In this document: positions 33,305 through 42,857 of the stretch, one piece after another | Numbering within the stretch: the stretch's first letter is position 1 | Layout of the letters: each line of letters begins with the position of its first letter | Origin: Nocardioides pantholopis | GTDB lineage: Bacteria > Actinomycetota > Actinomycetes > Propionibacteriales > Nocardioidaceae | Assembly: GCF_003710085.1 (NCBI RefSeq) | Contig: NZ_CP033324.1 | Span: 992,001-1,056,000, forward strand | Direction: 5' to 3' | DNA: 64,000 nucleotides | Made by a program: the position numbers and the translations under genes | The notes under the pieces: generated by a model | Told to the model about the DNA's origin: nothing | Database searches by the model: none | What the model saw: only the letters and a program-made list of their open reading frames with translations

Positions 33305-34962
33305 CGGACCTGGCCGGCATCACCTCCCTGGAGGGGAGCGGGCCGCGTGCCGCACCGCCCCAGCGCGCGGCGCCCGGACGCGGCCGCCGCCCGAGGCCGG
33401 GCCGCCGGCCCACGGGGCGGACCTGGGCCGTGCTGTGGCTGGTCGTCCTGGTCTGGTCGGTGCTGGGGCTGCTGCCCGAGGGCGAGGTCGTCAACCCGGG
33501 CGGCTGGTCCTTCTTCGCCGACTTCTGGGCGCACGCCGCCCGCCCGGAGCTCTCGGCGGACTTCCTGGCAGACACCCTGGACGCCACGCTGACCACTGTC
33601 GCCTTCGGCGTGCTCGGCACCCTCGCCTCGGTGGTGATCGGCCTGGTGCTGGCGCCGGTGATGAGCCAGACCTGGTGGGCGCCGGCCACCGGCTCCCCGG
33701 TGGCCCGGGCACTGCGCGGGGCGGGGCTGCTGCTCACCCGGGTCACGGTCGCGCTGCCGCGGGGCGTGCACGAGGCGGTGTGGGGGCTGCTGCTGATCGG
33801 CGTCCTGGGCCGCGACCCGCTGGTGGGGGTGCTGGCGATCGCGATCCCGTTCGGCGCGATCACTGCCAAGGTCTACTCCGAGCTGCTCGACGAGGCCGAC
33901 CACGCGCCGTACGAGATGCTGCGCCGCTCCGGGGCGGGTCGGGTCTCCGCTGCGGCGTACGGGCTGCTGCCGGGGCTGGTGCCGGCCGCGACGTCGTACG
34001 CGTTCTACCGCTTCGAGTGCTCGCTGCGCTCGGCGGTGATCCTCGGGATGATCGGCGCCGGGGGACTCGGCCTGCAGCTGAGCCTGGCCTTCGCGGGCCT
34101 GCAGTACGGCCAGATGTGGACCTCGATCTACGCGCTGATCGTGCTCGGTGCCGTGATCGACCGCTGGGGCGCCTGGCTGCGGCGCGGGGCGAACCCGCGC
34201 CGGTGGGGCATCTCGGGGGTGCTGGGCCTGGTCCTGGCAGTGGCAGCGGTCGGGCATCTGCGGCCGGACCCGGCGGCGTGGTTCTCCGCGGACACCGTGG
34301 ACCGGCTCGGCCGGCTGGTCGACGACCTGGTGCCGCCGGCGCTGCCGGCGGGCGGGCTTCCCGAGCTGGTCTCCCGGTCGGTGGAGACGCTGCAGATGTC
34401 GGTGCTCGCGATCTCGATCGCGGCCACGCTCGGAGTCGTGGTCGCGCTGGTCGCGGCCCGGGGCGCGACCTCCCCGGCCCGGCGGGTCGCCGCCTGGGCG
34501 GCCCGCCAGCTGCTCCTGGTCACCCGCGCGGTGCCGCCGCCGGTGTGGGCGCTGCTGGTGCTGTTCGTGGTGTTCCCGGGTCCGCTGCCGGGCGCGATCG
34601 CGCTCGGCATCTACACGTTCGGGATCCTCGGACGGCTCTTCGCCGAGGCCGTCGAGGAGCTGGACCCGCGGCCGCGGCAGGCACTGACCCAGCTCGGCGC
34701 CCCCGGCACCGCGTCGTTCGCGTACGCCTCGCTGCCGGCCGCGCTGGGCCAGCTCGTCTCGTTCACCCTCTACCGCTGGGAGGTGACGGCCCGCGAGACC
34801 GTGGTGGTCGGCGTTGTCGGCGCGGGGGGCCTGGGCCGGCTGCTGGAGGAGCAGCGGGCCGGCTTCGACTACCCGGCCATGGCCGGCACCGTGCTCGCCC
34901 TGATCGCGGTGTGCCTGCTCGTGGACCTGCTCAGCCTCGCGGTCCGGAGCTCGCTGCGCTGA
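33301..34962 (+). CDS. PhnE-type permease, two domains fused
   Basis: A 553-residue permease made of two tandem BPD-type transmembrane domains in one chain (about 90-300 and 355-550). Each carries an EAA-like coupling loop: EADHAPYEMLRRSGAGRVSA in the first and ELDPRPRQALTQLGAPGTAS in the second. The usual PhnE is a single domain of about 270 residues acting as dimer, or PhnE1/PhnE2 as separate chains; here they are covalently joined. A basic, Pro-rich cytoplasmic N-terminus precedes. The gene is convergent with selB. Confidence 0.9.
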   Translation: MTDLAGITSLEGSGPRAAPPQRAAPGRGRRPRPGRRPTGRTWAVLWLVVLVWSVLGLLPEGEVVNPGGWSFFADFWAHAARPELSADFLADTLDATLTTVAFGVLGTLASVVIGLVLAPVMSQTWWAPATGSPVARALRGAGLLLTRVTVALPRGVHEAVWGLLLIGVLGRDPLVGVLAIAIPFGAITAKVYSELLDEADHAPYEMLRRSGAGRVSAAAYGLLPGLVPAATSYAFYRFECSLRSAVILGMIGAGGLGLQLSLAFAGLQYGQMWTSIYALIVLGAVIDRWGAWLRRGANPRRWGISGVLGLVLAVAAVGHLRPDPAAWFSADTVDRLGRLVDDLVPPALPAGGLPELVSRSVETLQMSVLAISIAATLGVVVALVAARGATSPARRVAAWAARQLLLVTRAVPPPVWALLVLFVVFPGPLPGAIALGIYTFGILGRLFAEAVEELDPRPRQALTQLGAPGTASFAYASLPAALGQLVSFTLYRWEVTARETVVVGVVGAGGLGRLLEEQRAGFDYPAMAGTVLALIAVCLLVDLLSLAVRSSLR

Positions 34963-34969
34963 TGGCCGC

Positions 34970-35009
34970 GGGGTCTCGACACGCTCGCTGCGCTCGCGGC
35001 TCGACCACC
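34970..35009 (+). repeat. 40-bp dispersed intergenic repeat, copy B
   Basis: Begins GGGGTCTCGACACGCTCGCT and ends GCTCGACCACC. Gap-free partner of the 40-mer at 26558-26597 (opposite strand), about 80 percent identical. Its 3' end grows into the 20-bp tandem array. Confidence 0.65.
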
Positions 35010-35075
35010 GGGCTCGCGGCTCGACCACCGGGCTCCTGGCTCGACCACCGGGCTCCTGGCTCGACCACCGGGCTC
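34996..35075. repeat. Four 20-bp tandem repeats between phnE-like gene and selB
   Basis: GCGGCTCGACCACCGGGCTC occurs twice, then CTGGCTCGACCACCGGGCTC twice, head to tail with no spacer. The last unit overlaps the selB stop codon (35074-35076). It apparently arose by expanding the tail of the 40-bp repeat. It fills the convergent gap and may affect 3'-end formation of both operons. Confidence 0.85.
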
Positions 35076-36894
35076 AGCGGACCTCGCGCCGGTCGTCGGG
35101 GAGCCGGCGGGTCAGCCCGGCCCGGTCGAGCAGGTCGAGCAGCGGCAGCACCACCCGCCGGGTGGTGCCGAGCCGCTGCCGGGCCTCGCTGGTCGTGAAC
35201 GGCTGCGGCAGCTCGGCCAGCCAGGCTGCGGCGGTCCGGTCCGCCCCGGGGAGCAGCACGATGCCCGGGGCGACTCGCAGCAGCCGACCGGCCTTCGCGG
35301 CCGCGCCCACCCGGCGTACGTCGAGGCCGAGCTCCGCGAGCCGGTCCGCGGTGGGGGCCGCGAACGGCGCCCCGGCGAGGTCGGCCTCCAGCGCCGCCAC
35401 CGCGCGCTCCACCTCCGCCGGCAGGGCGGCCGTCGCCGCCGGAGCCCGGACCCGGCCACGGGCCACCTGCAGCGGCGCTCGTACGACGGCGGCCACCACC
35501 TCGGCGGCGGGAAGCCCGAGCCGATCGGCCAGCGCGGTCAGCGGCAGCCCGGGGTCGAGCGGGTCGGCGGCGTCGTGCTCGGAGACCAGTCGGGCGACCT
35601 CGGTGCCGAGCCGCTCGGCGCGCTCGGCGTCGAGCAGCCACCGGCCGGCGCGGACGGCGCCCGGTGGCGGCTCCGCGGTCGGGACCCCGATCCGGCGCAG
35701 CTGCGCGGAGTCCGCGAGGCCGCGGCGGGCGAGCTCGGAGGCGAGGTCGGGGTCCCCGGAGACCGCGCCGAGCGCCCGGGCCCGGGCGGCGCCGGCACCG
35801 CGGCGGCGCAGCGGCGGCGGGTCGGGGTCGAGCACCCGGGCTCCCCACACGGCGCGGCTGCCGGGGTCGCGGAGCAGGGCCCGGTCGCCGACCCGCAGCG
35901 GCAGCGGCCGCTCGAGGGTGAGTCGGACCAGGTCGGGGCCGAGGGGCCGGGTGCGCGCGGTGAGCGAGGTGGCGCCGACGTGCAGCTGGAGGTGGGCCGG
36001 CAGCGACGCTGGACCACTGACGGCACCGCCCGAGTTGCCAGAGCTGTCCGAGTTATCCGGGTGTCCCGGGCCCTCGCGGCCGGGAACTGCCCGGACGTCG
36101 ACGATCGCGGTGTGGTGCCAGGCCTCGGGGGTGACCAGCACGCCGCCGCGGTCCAGGCCGTCGACCCCGTCGCCGGTCACGTTGAGGGCGACCCGGGCCA
36201 CTCCGGTGGCGGCGTCCGCGGGACGCCCGAGCACCTGCACGCCGCGCACCCGCAGCAGCCCGCCCGTGGAGGCGAGCTCGTCGCCGCGGGCGACCCGGCC
36301 GGCCGGCAGGGTGCCGGTGACCACGGTCCCGGCGCCCTTCACGCTGAACCGCCGGTCCACCCAGAGCCGGACGTCGGCCCGGGGGTCGGGCTCCGGCAGG
36401 GCTGCGACCATCGCGCCGAGGTGGTCGCGCAGCGCGTCCAGACCCTCGCCGGTGCGGGCGGAGACCGCCACCACCGGCGCCCCGCGCAGCGAGGTGCGCG
36501 CCACCTCCTCGGTGGCCCGGCGCAGCGCCGGCCCCGGGTCGGCGAGGTCGCAGCGGGTCACGGCCACGACGCCGTGACGCACCCCGAGCGCGTCCAGCGC
36601 CGCCAGGTGCTCGGCGGCCTGCGGCATCCAGGGATCGTCGGCGGCGACGACCAGCAGCGCCGCCGGCACCGGCCCGACGCCGGCCAGCATCGTGGTCACG
36701 AACCGCTCGTGGCCCGGCACGTCGACGAATGCGACCTCGCCGTGGCCGGCCAGTGTCGTCCACACGTAGCCGAGCTCGATGGACAGCCCCCGCCGCCGCT
36801 CCTCCTCGAGCCGGTCGGAGTGCATGCCGGTCAGGGCGTCGACGAGCGTGGACTTGCCGTGGTCGACGTGGCCGGCGGTGGCGATGACGTGCAT
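35074..36894 (-). CDS. selB: Selenocysteine-specific elongation factor SelB
   Basis: A 606-residue GTPase that brings Sec-tRNA to UGA codons marked by a SECIS hairpin. The EF-Tu-like G domain is at the N-terminus: IATAGHVDHGKSTLVDALTG (G1), FVDVPGHERFVTTML (G3), VAVTRCDLAD (G4) and VSARTGEGLD (G5). Domains II and III follow, and the C-terminal winged helices that bind SECIS RNA occupy about residues 390-606 (ending VLPLLDLLDRAGLTRRLPDD). The ATG is 2 nt after the selA stop, so the two are coupled. Confidence 0.95.
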   Translation of the reverse strand: MHVIATAGHVDHGKSTLVDALTGMHSDRLEEERRRGLSIELGYVWTTLAGHGEVAFVDVPGHERFVTTMLAGVGPVPAALLVVAADDPWMPQAAEHLAALDALGVRHGVVAVTRCDLADPGPALRRATEEVARTSLRGAPVVAVSARTGEGLDALRDHLGAMVAALPEPDPRADVRLWVDRRFSVKGAGTVVTGTLPAGRVARGDELASTGGLLRVRGVQVLGRPADAATGVARVALNVTGDGVDGLDRGGVLVTPEAWHHTAIVDVRAVPGREGPGHPDNSDSSGNSGGAVSGPASLPAHLQLHVGATSLTARTRPLGPDLVRLTLERPLPLRVGDRALLRDPGSRAVWGARVLDPDPPPLRRRGAGAARARALGAVSGDPDLASELARRGLADSAQLRRIGVPTAEPPPGAVRAGRWLLDAERAERLGTEVARLVSEHDAADPLDPGLPLTALADRLGLPAAEVVAAVVRAPLQVARGRVRAPAATAALPAEVERAVAALEADLAGAPFAAPTADRLAELGLDVRRVGAAAKAGRLLRVAPGIVLLPGADRTAAAWLAELPQPFTTSEARQRLGTTRRVVLPLLDLLDRAGLTRRLPDDRREVR

Positions 36895-36896
36895 GC

Positions 36897-38228
36897 TCAG
36901 TCCCGCGCCCGGGCCGCCGCCCGGCGTACGGCGTGCGCCAGAGCGGCGTCGTCCTCGGGGTCCACCGCGATCAGGTCCAGCAGCAGCCGGCCCCGCTCGA
37001 CCCGGCCGACGACCGGCAGCTCGGCGTCCCGGCGCAGCGGCTCGGCGAGACCGGCCGGCAGGGCGACCGCCGCGCTGGGCAGCGGGACCTCCGGTGCCCC
37101 GCCGCCGCCGACCGCCGCCACGCTCTCGGCGACCTCGGCCCCGACCTCCGGGCCGAGGTCGGCGCAGATCCGCGCGGCCCGGGCGGCCAGGGCGGCCGGG
37201 GTGGTCGCCAGCGCGGCGGCGACCGGGGTCCGGGGGCCGGTCAGCGTCGCCTCGAGCGCCGCGAGCGTGAGCTTGTCGACCCGCAGCGCCCGCGCGAACG
37301 GGTGCCGGCGCAGCCCGTCGACCAGCTCGGCGGCGCCGAGCATCAGCCCGCACTGCGGTCCGCCGAGGAGCTTGTCGCCGGAGGCCGTGACCAGGTCCGC
37401 GCCGGCGCGCAGGGCGCTCGCGGCGTCGGGCTCGCCGGGCAGCCGGGGGTGCGGCGCGAGCAGTCCCGAGCCGATGTCGGCGACGACCGGGACCCCGAGC
37501 CCGGCGAGCTCGGCCACGCCGACCGAGGAGGTGAAGCCGGAGACCACGAAGTTGGACGGGTGCACCTTGAGCACGAACGCCGTCCGGTCGCCGACGGCGG
37601 CCCGGTAGTCCTCGAGCCGGACCCGGTTCGTCGTGCCGACCTCGCGCAGGGCCACGCCGAGCGACTCCAGCAGCTCGGGGATCCGGAAGCCGTCGCCGAT
37701 CTCGACCAGCTCGCCGCGGGCGATCACGACCTCGCGGCCGCCGTCCGGCGACGTCAGCGCGCAGGCGGCCAGCGCGAGTGCGGCGGCGCCGTTGTTGACC
37801 ACGTGCACCCCGCCGGCGTCCGGGACGGCCGCCGCCAGGGCCGCCAGCGCCGAGCGGCCACGGCGGGCCCGACGGCCGGTGGCCAGCTCCAGCTCCACGT
37901 CGGTGGCCCCGGCCGCGACCGCCAGGGCGTCGGCGGCCGCCGCGGAGAGGGGCGCGCGGCCGAGGTTGGTGTGCACCACGACGCCGGTGGCGTTGAGGAC
38001 CCGGCGCAGGCCGGTGGCGTGGGCCGGCACCGCAGCGCGGGCCGCGGCGACCACGTCCGCGGGCTCGAGCTCCCCGGCCCGGCACCGGTCCAGGGCCGCG
38101 GTGACGGCCAGCTTCACCAGCCGGTCGCCCACCCGTTCGGCGGCCTCCCGCAGTGCGGGGTCGGCCAGCACGGCGTCGGTGCGGGGCGTGGCGCGGCGCC
38201 GGTCCGCCTCGGTGTCCTGGTCCGGCAC
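36897..38228 (-). CDS. selA: L-seryl-tRNA(Sec) selenium transferase SelA
   Basis: A 443-residue PLP enzyme converting Ser-tRNA(Sec) to Sec-tRNA(Sec) with selenophosphate. The GTG start has GGAGG 6 nt upstream. The N-terminal tRNA-binding region (TPRTDAVLADPALREAAERV) is followed by LNATGVVVHTNLGRAPLSAA, GTTNRVRLEDY, VADIGSGLL and the catalytic-lysine motif TASGDKLLGGPQCG. It lies between tRNA-Sec and selB on one strand, so selC-selA-selB is probably one transcription unit. Confidence 0.95.
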   Translation of the reverse strand: MPDQDTEADRRRATPRTDAVLADPALREAAERVGDRLVKLAVTAALDRCRAGELEPADVVAAARAAVPAHATGLRRVLNATGVVVHTNLGRAPLSAAAADALAVAAGATDVELELATGRRARRGRSALAALAAAVPDAGGVHVVNNGAAALALAACALTSPDGGREVVIARGELVEIGDGFRIPELLESLGVALREVGTTNRVRLEDYRAAVGDRTAFVLKVHPSNFVVSGFTSSVGVAELAGLGVPVVADIGSGLLAPHPRLPGEPDAASALRAGADLVTASGDKLLGGPQCGLMLGAAELVDGLRRHPFARALRVDKLTLAALEATLTGPRTPVAAALATTPAALAARAARICADLGPEVGAEVAESVAAVGGGGAPEVPLPSAAVALPAGLAEPLRRDAELPVVGRVERGRLLLDLIAVDPEDDAALAHAVRRAAARARD

Positions 38229-38256
38229 GCAGGTCCTCCCGACCGTGGACTTCGAG

Positions 38257-38289
38257 GCGGTTGATTCCAAGCGGTTGATTCCAAGCGGT
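38257..38289. repeat. Tandem 14-bp repeat in selA leader
   Basis: GCGGTTGATTCCAA occurs twice head to tail (38257-38270, 38271-38284) plus a partial GCGGT. It lies between the 3' end of tRNA-Sec and the selA ribosome site, i.e. in the region where the tRNA is cut from the selA message. Confidence 0.75.
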
Positions 38290-38300
38290 GCTGGCGACGT

Positions 38301-38395
38301 TGGCGGAGGCGGACGGGAATCGAACCCGCCTGACCGAGATGCTCGGCCACAACGGTTTTGAGGACCGCGCCCGTCACCAGACGAGGAACGCCTCC
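38301..38395 (-). tRNA. selC: tRNA-Sec (anticodon TCA)
   Basis: A 95-nt tRNA. The acceptor GGAGGCG pairs with CGCCTCC; discriminator G and CCA are encoded. The anticodon loop is CCTCAAA (anticodon TCA, reads UGA) on a CGGT/ACCG stem. A long extra arm (GCCGAG-CAT-CTCGGT) and T-arm GCGGG-TTCGATT-CCCGT complete it. Length and long variable arm are diagnostic of tRNA-Sec. It lies directly upstream of selA-selB on the same strand. Confidence 0.96.
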
Positions 38396-38446
38396 CCGCA
38401 ACGTCGCGACCACTGTAGAGGCATCGACGCCCGAGCGGGGCGTGGC

Positions 38447-38452
38447 TAGTGT
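38447..38452 (+). promoter_or_regulatory. -10 element, selD (leaderless)
   Basis: TAGTGT ends 6 nt before the selD ATG. The 63-bp gap to tRNA-Sec must hold the divergent tRNA promoter too; a TACAGT hexamer on the minus strand (38412-38417) is a candidate. Confidence 0.55.
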
Positions 38453-38458
38453 CGGTTC

Positions 38459-39472
38459 ATGACCGCGACCGCGCAGATCCGGCTCACCCAGTTCGCCGCG
38501 GGCGGCGGGTGCGCGTGCAAGGTTCCGCCGGGCGAGCTGGAGCGGGTCCTGGCCGGTCTGCCCGGCGGCCGGGCCGGCGCCGGGACCGACGCGGCGGGTG
38601 ACCTCGTCGTCGGCCTGGAGAACGGCGACGACGGCGCGGCGGTGCGGATCGAGGGCGGCCGGGCTCTGATCGCGACCGCCGACTTCTTCACCCCGGTCGT
38701 CGACGACCCGTACGACTGGGGCCGGATCGCGGCGGCGAACGCGCTCTCCGACGTCTACGCGATGGGCGGGGAGCCGGTGCTGGCCGTCAACCTGCTGGCG
38801 TGGCCGCGGGACCGGATCCCGTTCGAGCTGGCCCGCGAGGTGCTGCGCGGCGGCGCGGACGTGTGCGTCGAGGCCGGCTGCCACCTCGCGGGCGGGCACA
38901 GCATCGACGACCCCGAGCCCAAGTACGGCCTGGCGGTGAGCGGGCTGGGCGACGCCGACCGGCTGCTGCGCAACGACGCGGCCCGCCCCGGGACCCCGAT
39001 CACCCTGACCAAGCCGCTCGGCCTGGGCGTGCTGAACAACCGGCACAAGGCGACGGGGGAGCGGTTCGAGGAGGCGGTGGCGACGATGACCATGCTCAAC
39101 CGGGACGCCTCCCGCGCCGCGCTCGCGGCGGGACACACGGCCGCGACCGACGTGACCGGGTTCGGGCTGCTCGGCCACCTGTTCAAGATGGCCCGGGCCA
39201 GCGGCGTCACCGCGGTGGTGGACAGCGCCGCGGTGCCCTACCTCGACGGCGTGCGCGCGTCGTACGCCGCGGGCTACGTGCCCGGCGGAAGCCGGCGCAA
39301 CCTGGACTGGGTGCGCCCGCACCTCGCCGCGGACGTCGGCGAGGACGAGCTGGTGCTGCTCGCCGACGCCCAGACCTCCGGGGGACTGCTGGTGGCCGGC
39401 GAGCTGCCCGGGCACCCCGTGGTGGGCGAGTTCGTCGCCGCCGGAGACACGGCGGTGGTGGTCCGGGCATGA
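38459..39472 (+). CDS. selD: Selenide, water dikinase (selenophosphate synthase) SelD
   Basis: A 337-residue ATP-dependent enzyme making selenophosphate, the selenium donor for SelA. The catalytic Gly-rich loop GGGCACKVPP has Cys (not Sec) and the essential Lys. TDAAGDLVVG, ATADFFTPVVDDPYDWGRIA and the ATDVTGFGLLGH block are family signatures. Divergent from selC-selA-selB and 61 nt upstream of fdhA, so probably co-transcribed with the selenoprotein gene. Confidence 0.95.
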   Translation: MTATAQIRLTQFAAGGGCACKVPPGELERVLAGLPGGRAGAGTDAAGDLVVGLENGDDGAAVRIEGGRALIATADFFTPVVDDPYDWGRIAAANALSDVYAMGGEPVLAVNLLAWPRDRIPFELAREVLRGGADVCVEAGCHLAGGHSIDDPEPKYGLAVSGLGDADRLLRNDAARPGTPITLTKPLGLGVLNNRHKATGERFEEAVATMTMLNRDASRAALAAGHTAATDVTGFGLLGHLFKMARASGVTAVVDSAAVPYLDGVRASYAAGYVPGGSRRNLDWVRPHLAADVGEDELVLLADAQTSGGLLVAGELPGHPVVGEFVAAGDTAVVVRA

Positions 39473-39533
39473 AGGCCCCACACCCGGGTACAGCCCGGTC
39501 CTGAGGTAAGCGCGTCAGTACGGAGGAGAGCCC

Positions 39534-42500
39534 ATGGCCAAGGCGTTCTTGGACTGGCCGGTGCTGCGCCAGTTCCGCGGGGACGACGTCCTCGCCCGTG
39601 GCGTCGCTGCCCGCTCGCAGCAGACCGAGGAGCTCACCGCCCGCACCACGACGGCCGACCACGTCGCCCGCAGCGTGTGCCCCTACTGCGCGGTGGGCTG
39701 CGGTCAGAAGGTCTTCGTCAAGGACGGCGAGGTGACCCAGATCGAGGGTGACCCCGACAGTCCCGTCTCCCGCGGCCGGCTGTGCCCCAAGGGCTCGGCC
39801 AGCAAGAACCTCGTCACCAGCTCGCTGCGCCAGACCAAGGTCCGCTACCGCCGCCCCTACGGCACCGAGTGGGAGGACCTCGAGCTCTCCACGGCGATGG
39901 AGATGATCGCGGACCGGGTCGTGAAGACCCGCCGCGACTTCTGGCAGGAGCTCGACGAGAAGGGCCGCCGGGTCCGGCGCACGATGGGCATCGCCAGCCT
40001 CGGCGGCGCCACGCTGGACAACGAGGAGAACTACCTCATCAAGAAGCTCTTCACGGCGATGGGCGCTATCCAGATCGAGAACCAGGCCCGGATATGACAC
40101 TCCGCCACCGTCCCCGGTCTGGGGACCAGCTTCGGGCGTGGCGGCGCCACCGGGTTCCTGCAGGACCTCGCCAACGCTGACTGCATCATCATCCAGGGGT
40201 CGAACATGGCCGAGGCCCACCCGGTGGGCTTCCAGTGGGTGGTGGAGGCCAAGGCGCGCGGCGCCAAGGTGATCCACGTCGACCCCCGGTTCACGCGCAC
40301 CAGCGCGCTGGCCGACACGTTCGTGCCGCTGCGGGTCGGGTCCGACATCGCGTTCCTCGGCGGCATCGTCAACTACGTGCTCAGCAACGAGCTGGACTTC
40401 CGTGAGTACGTCGTGGCGTACACCAACGCCGCCACGATCCTCAGCGAGGACTTCGAGGACACCGAGGACCTCGACGGGCTGTTCTCCGGGTTCGACCCCG
40501 AGACCCGCACCTACGACACCCAGAGCTGGCAGTACGCCACCCAGGAGGGGGACGCGGCCGACGACAACGAGCCGATGCAGCGCGAGACCGCCAGCGCCAT
40601 GCAGCACGAGACGCACGGCGTCCAGGTGAAGGGCGAGCCGCCGCGCGACGAGACGCTCCAGGACCCGCGCTGCGTCTACCAGGTCCTCAAGCGGCACTAC
40701 TCCCGCTACACCCCGGAGATGGTCGCGCGCACCTGCGGGGTCAGCGAGGAGGCGTTCCTCGAGGTGTGCCGGGCCTGGACCGAGAACTCCGGGCGGGACC
40801 GCACCACCGCGCTGGTCTACAGCGTGGGCTGGACCCAGCACAGCGTCGGCGTGCAGTACATCCGCACCGGCGCGATCCTCCAGCTGCTGCTCGGCAACAC
40901 CGGCCGGCCCGGCGGCGGGATCATGGCGCTGCGCGGGCACGCCAGCATCCAGGGGTCGACCGACATCCCGACGCTGTTCAACCTGCTGCCCGGCTACCTG
41001 CCGATGCCGAACGCCGCGGAGCACACCTCCCTGGAGGAGTGGCTCGACGCGGTCCGCCAGCCCGGGGCGAAGGGGTTCTGGTCGAACGCCGACGCCTACG
41101 GGGTCAGCCTGCTCAAGGCCTACTGGGGGGAGAAGGCGACGGCGGAGAACGACTACTGCTACGACTACCTGCCCCGGATCACCGGCGACCACGGCACCTA
41201 CCGCACGGTGCTGGACATGATCGACGGCAAGGTGAAGGGCTACTTCCTGCTCGGCCAGAACCCGGCCGTCGGGTCCGCCCACGGGCGCGCCCAGCGGCTC
41301 GGCATGGCCAACCTGGACTGGCTGGTGGTGCGCGACCTGTTCGAGATCGAGAGCGCCAGCTTCTGGAAGGACTCCCCGGAGGTGGAGACCGGCGAGATCG
41401 TGCCGGAGGAGTGCGCCACCGAGGTGTTCTTGATGCCCGCGGCCTCGCACGTCGAGAAGGAGGGCACCTTCACCCAGACCCAGCGGATGCTCCAGTGGCG
41501 GGAGAAGGCCGTGGAGGCGCCCGGGGACTGCCGCTCGGAGCTGTGGTTCTTCTACCACCTGGGCCGGATGCTGCGCGAGCGGCTGGCCGACTCCACCGAC
41601 GAGCGGGACCGGCCGCTGCTGGACCTCGCGTGGGACTACTCCACGCACGGGCTGCACGCCGAGCCCAGCGCGGAGGACGTGCTGATGGAGATCAACGGCT
41701 ACGAGATCGCCACCCGGCGTCCGCTGTCGTCGTTCACCCAGATGCGCAACGACGGCAGCACCGTGGGCGGCTGCTGGATCTACACGGGCGTCTTCGCCGA
41801 CGGCGTCAACCAGGCGGCCCGGCGCAAGCCCGGCAAGGAGCAGTCCTGGGTGGCGCCCGAGTGGGGCTGGGCGTGGCCGGCGAACCGCCGCACGCTGTAC
41901 AACCGCGCCTCGGCCGACCCCGAGGGCCGGCCGTGGAGCGAGCGCAAGGCCTACGTGTGGTGGGACGAGGCGGCCCAGGAGTGGACCGGGCACGACGTGC
42001 CGGACTTCGAGAAGACCAAGCCGCCGTCGTACCGCCCCGGTCCCGAGGACGACGGCGTGGCCGGCATCGCCGGCAACGACCCGTTCATCATGCAGGGCGA
42101 CGGGAAGGGCGCGCTCTACGTGCCCCAAGGGCTGCTCGACGGCCCGATGCCCACGCACTACGAGCCGGTGGAGTCGCCGTTCCCGAACCCGATGTACGGC
42201 CAGCAGGCCAACCCCATCCGCAAGGAGTACACCCGGGCCGAGAACCGGATGAACCCCAGCCCGCCGGAGGACCACAGCGAGGTCTTCCCGTTCGTCTTCA
42301 CCACCAGTCGGCTCACCGAGCACCACACGGCCGGCGGGATGAGCCGCTACGTCGCGCGGCTGGCCGAGCTCCAGCCGGAGATGTTCGTCGAGGTCTCCCC
42401 GGAGCTGGCCGGCGAGCGCGGGCTGGAGAACGGCGGCTGGGCCACGATCGTCACCGCGCGCGCCGCGATCGAGGCCCGGGTGATGGTCACCGACCGGCTC

Positions 42501-42857
42501 TCGCCGCTGCGGGTCGAGAACCGGACCGTGCACCAGGTCTGGCTGCCCTACCACTGGGGACAGGGCGGGATCGTCACCGGCGACTCCGCCAACGACCTCC
42601 TCGGCATCTCGCTGGACCCCAACGTGCTGATCCAGGAGTCCAAGGTCGGCACCTGCGACGTCCGGCCGGGGCGGCGCCCGACCGGTGTGGCGCTGACCGC
42701 CCTGGTCGCGGGGTACCAGCACCGCGCCGGGGTGGACCACGACCTGGAGCGGCCGATCGTGACCACGGGGGCGGGTGCCTTCACCGCCGACGCCGGCGAC
42801 GAGACGCCCAACCCCGAGGGCGAGCCCGACCACGACCAGGGAAGCGGAGCATCCTGA
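39534..42857 (+). CDS. fdhA: Formate dehydrogenase catalytic subunit, selenoprotein (in-frame TGA = Sec188)
   Basis: Read through TGA 40095-40097 as selenocysteine, this is one 1107-residue molybdo/tungsto-bis-PGD formate dehydrogenase of the FdnG/FdoG type. The N-terminal [4Fe-4S] ligands are C49, C52, C56 and C84. ENQARI-Sec-HSATVPGLGTSFGRGG is the active-site motif; Sec188 would ligate the metal and the next His is the catalytic partner. Frames before and after the TGA are the same and homology is continuous. CGGAGGAG precedes the ATG. No twin-arginine signal is present (starts MAKAFLDWPVLRQFRG), unlike E. coli FdnG, so it should stay cytoplasmic. The stop overlaps fdhB. Confidence 0.95.
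40095..40143 (+). promoter_or_regulatory. Sec codon (TGA) and bacterial SECIS element
   Basis: Exactly 18 nt after TGA comes the apical loop GGTCT, closed by GTCCCC/GGGGAC (40110-40126). The outer arm CGCCAC (40103-40108) pairs with GTGGCG (40138-40143). The E. coli fdhF SECIS has the same GGUCU loop at the same distance, from memory. SelB (35074-36894) should bind this hairpin and recruit Sec-tRNA. Confidence 0.92.

Noticed and set aside
34996..35075. CRISPR array
   Set aside because: Four 20-bp units with no spacers and no cas genes; it is a simple tandem repeat.
39534..40097. A separate 187-residue protein ending at TGA 40095-40097
   Set aside because: Homology and frame continue past the TGA, a SECIS follows and sel genes are present; it is the first part of fdhA.
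39207..42833. 1200-codon open frame antisense to fdhA
   Set aside because: Shadow of fdhA; no recognisable protein features.
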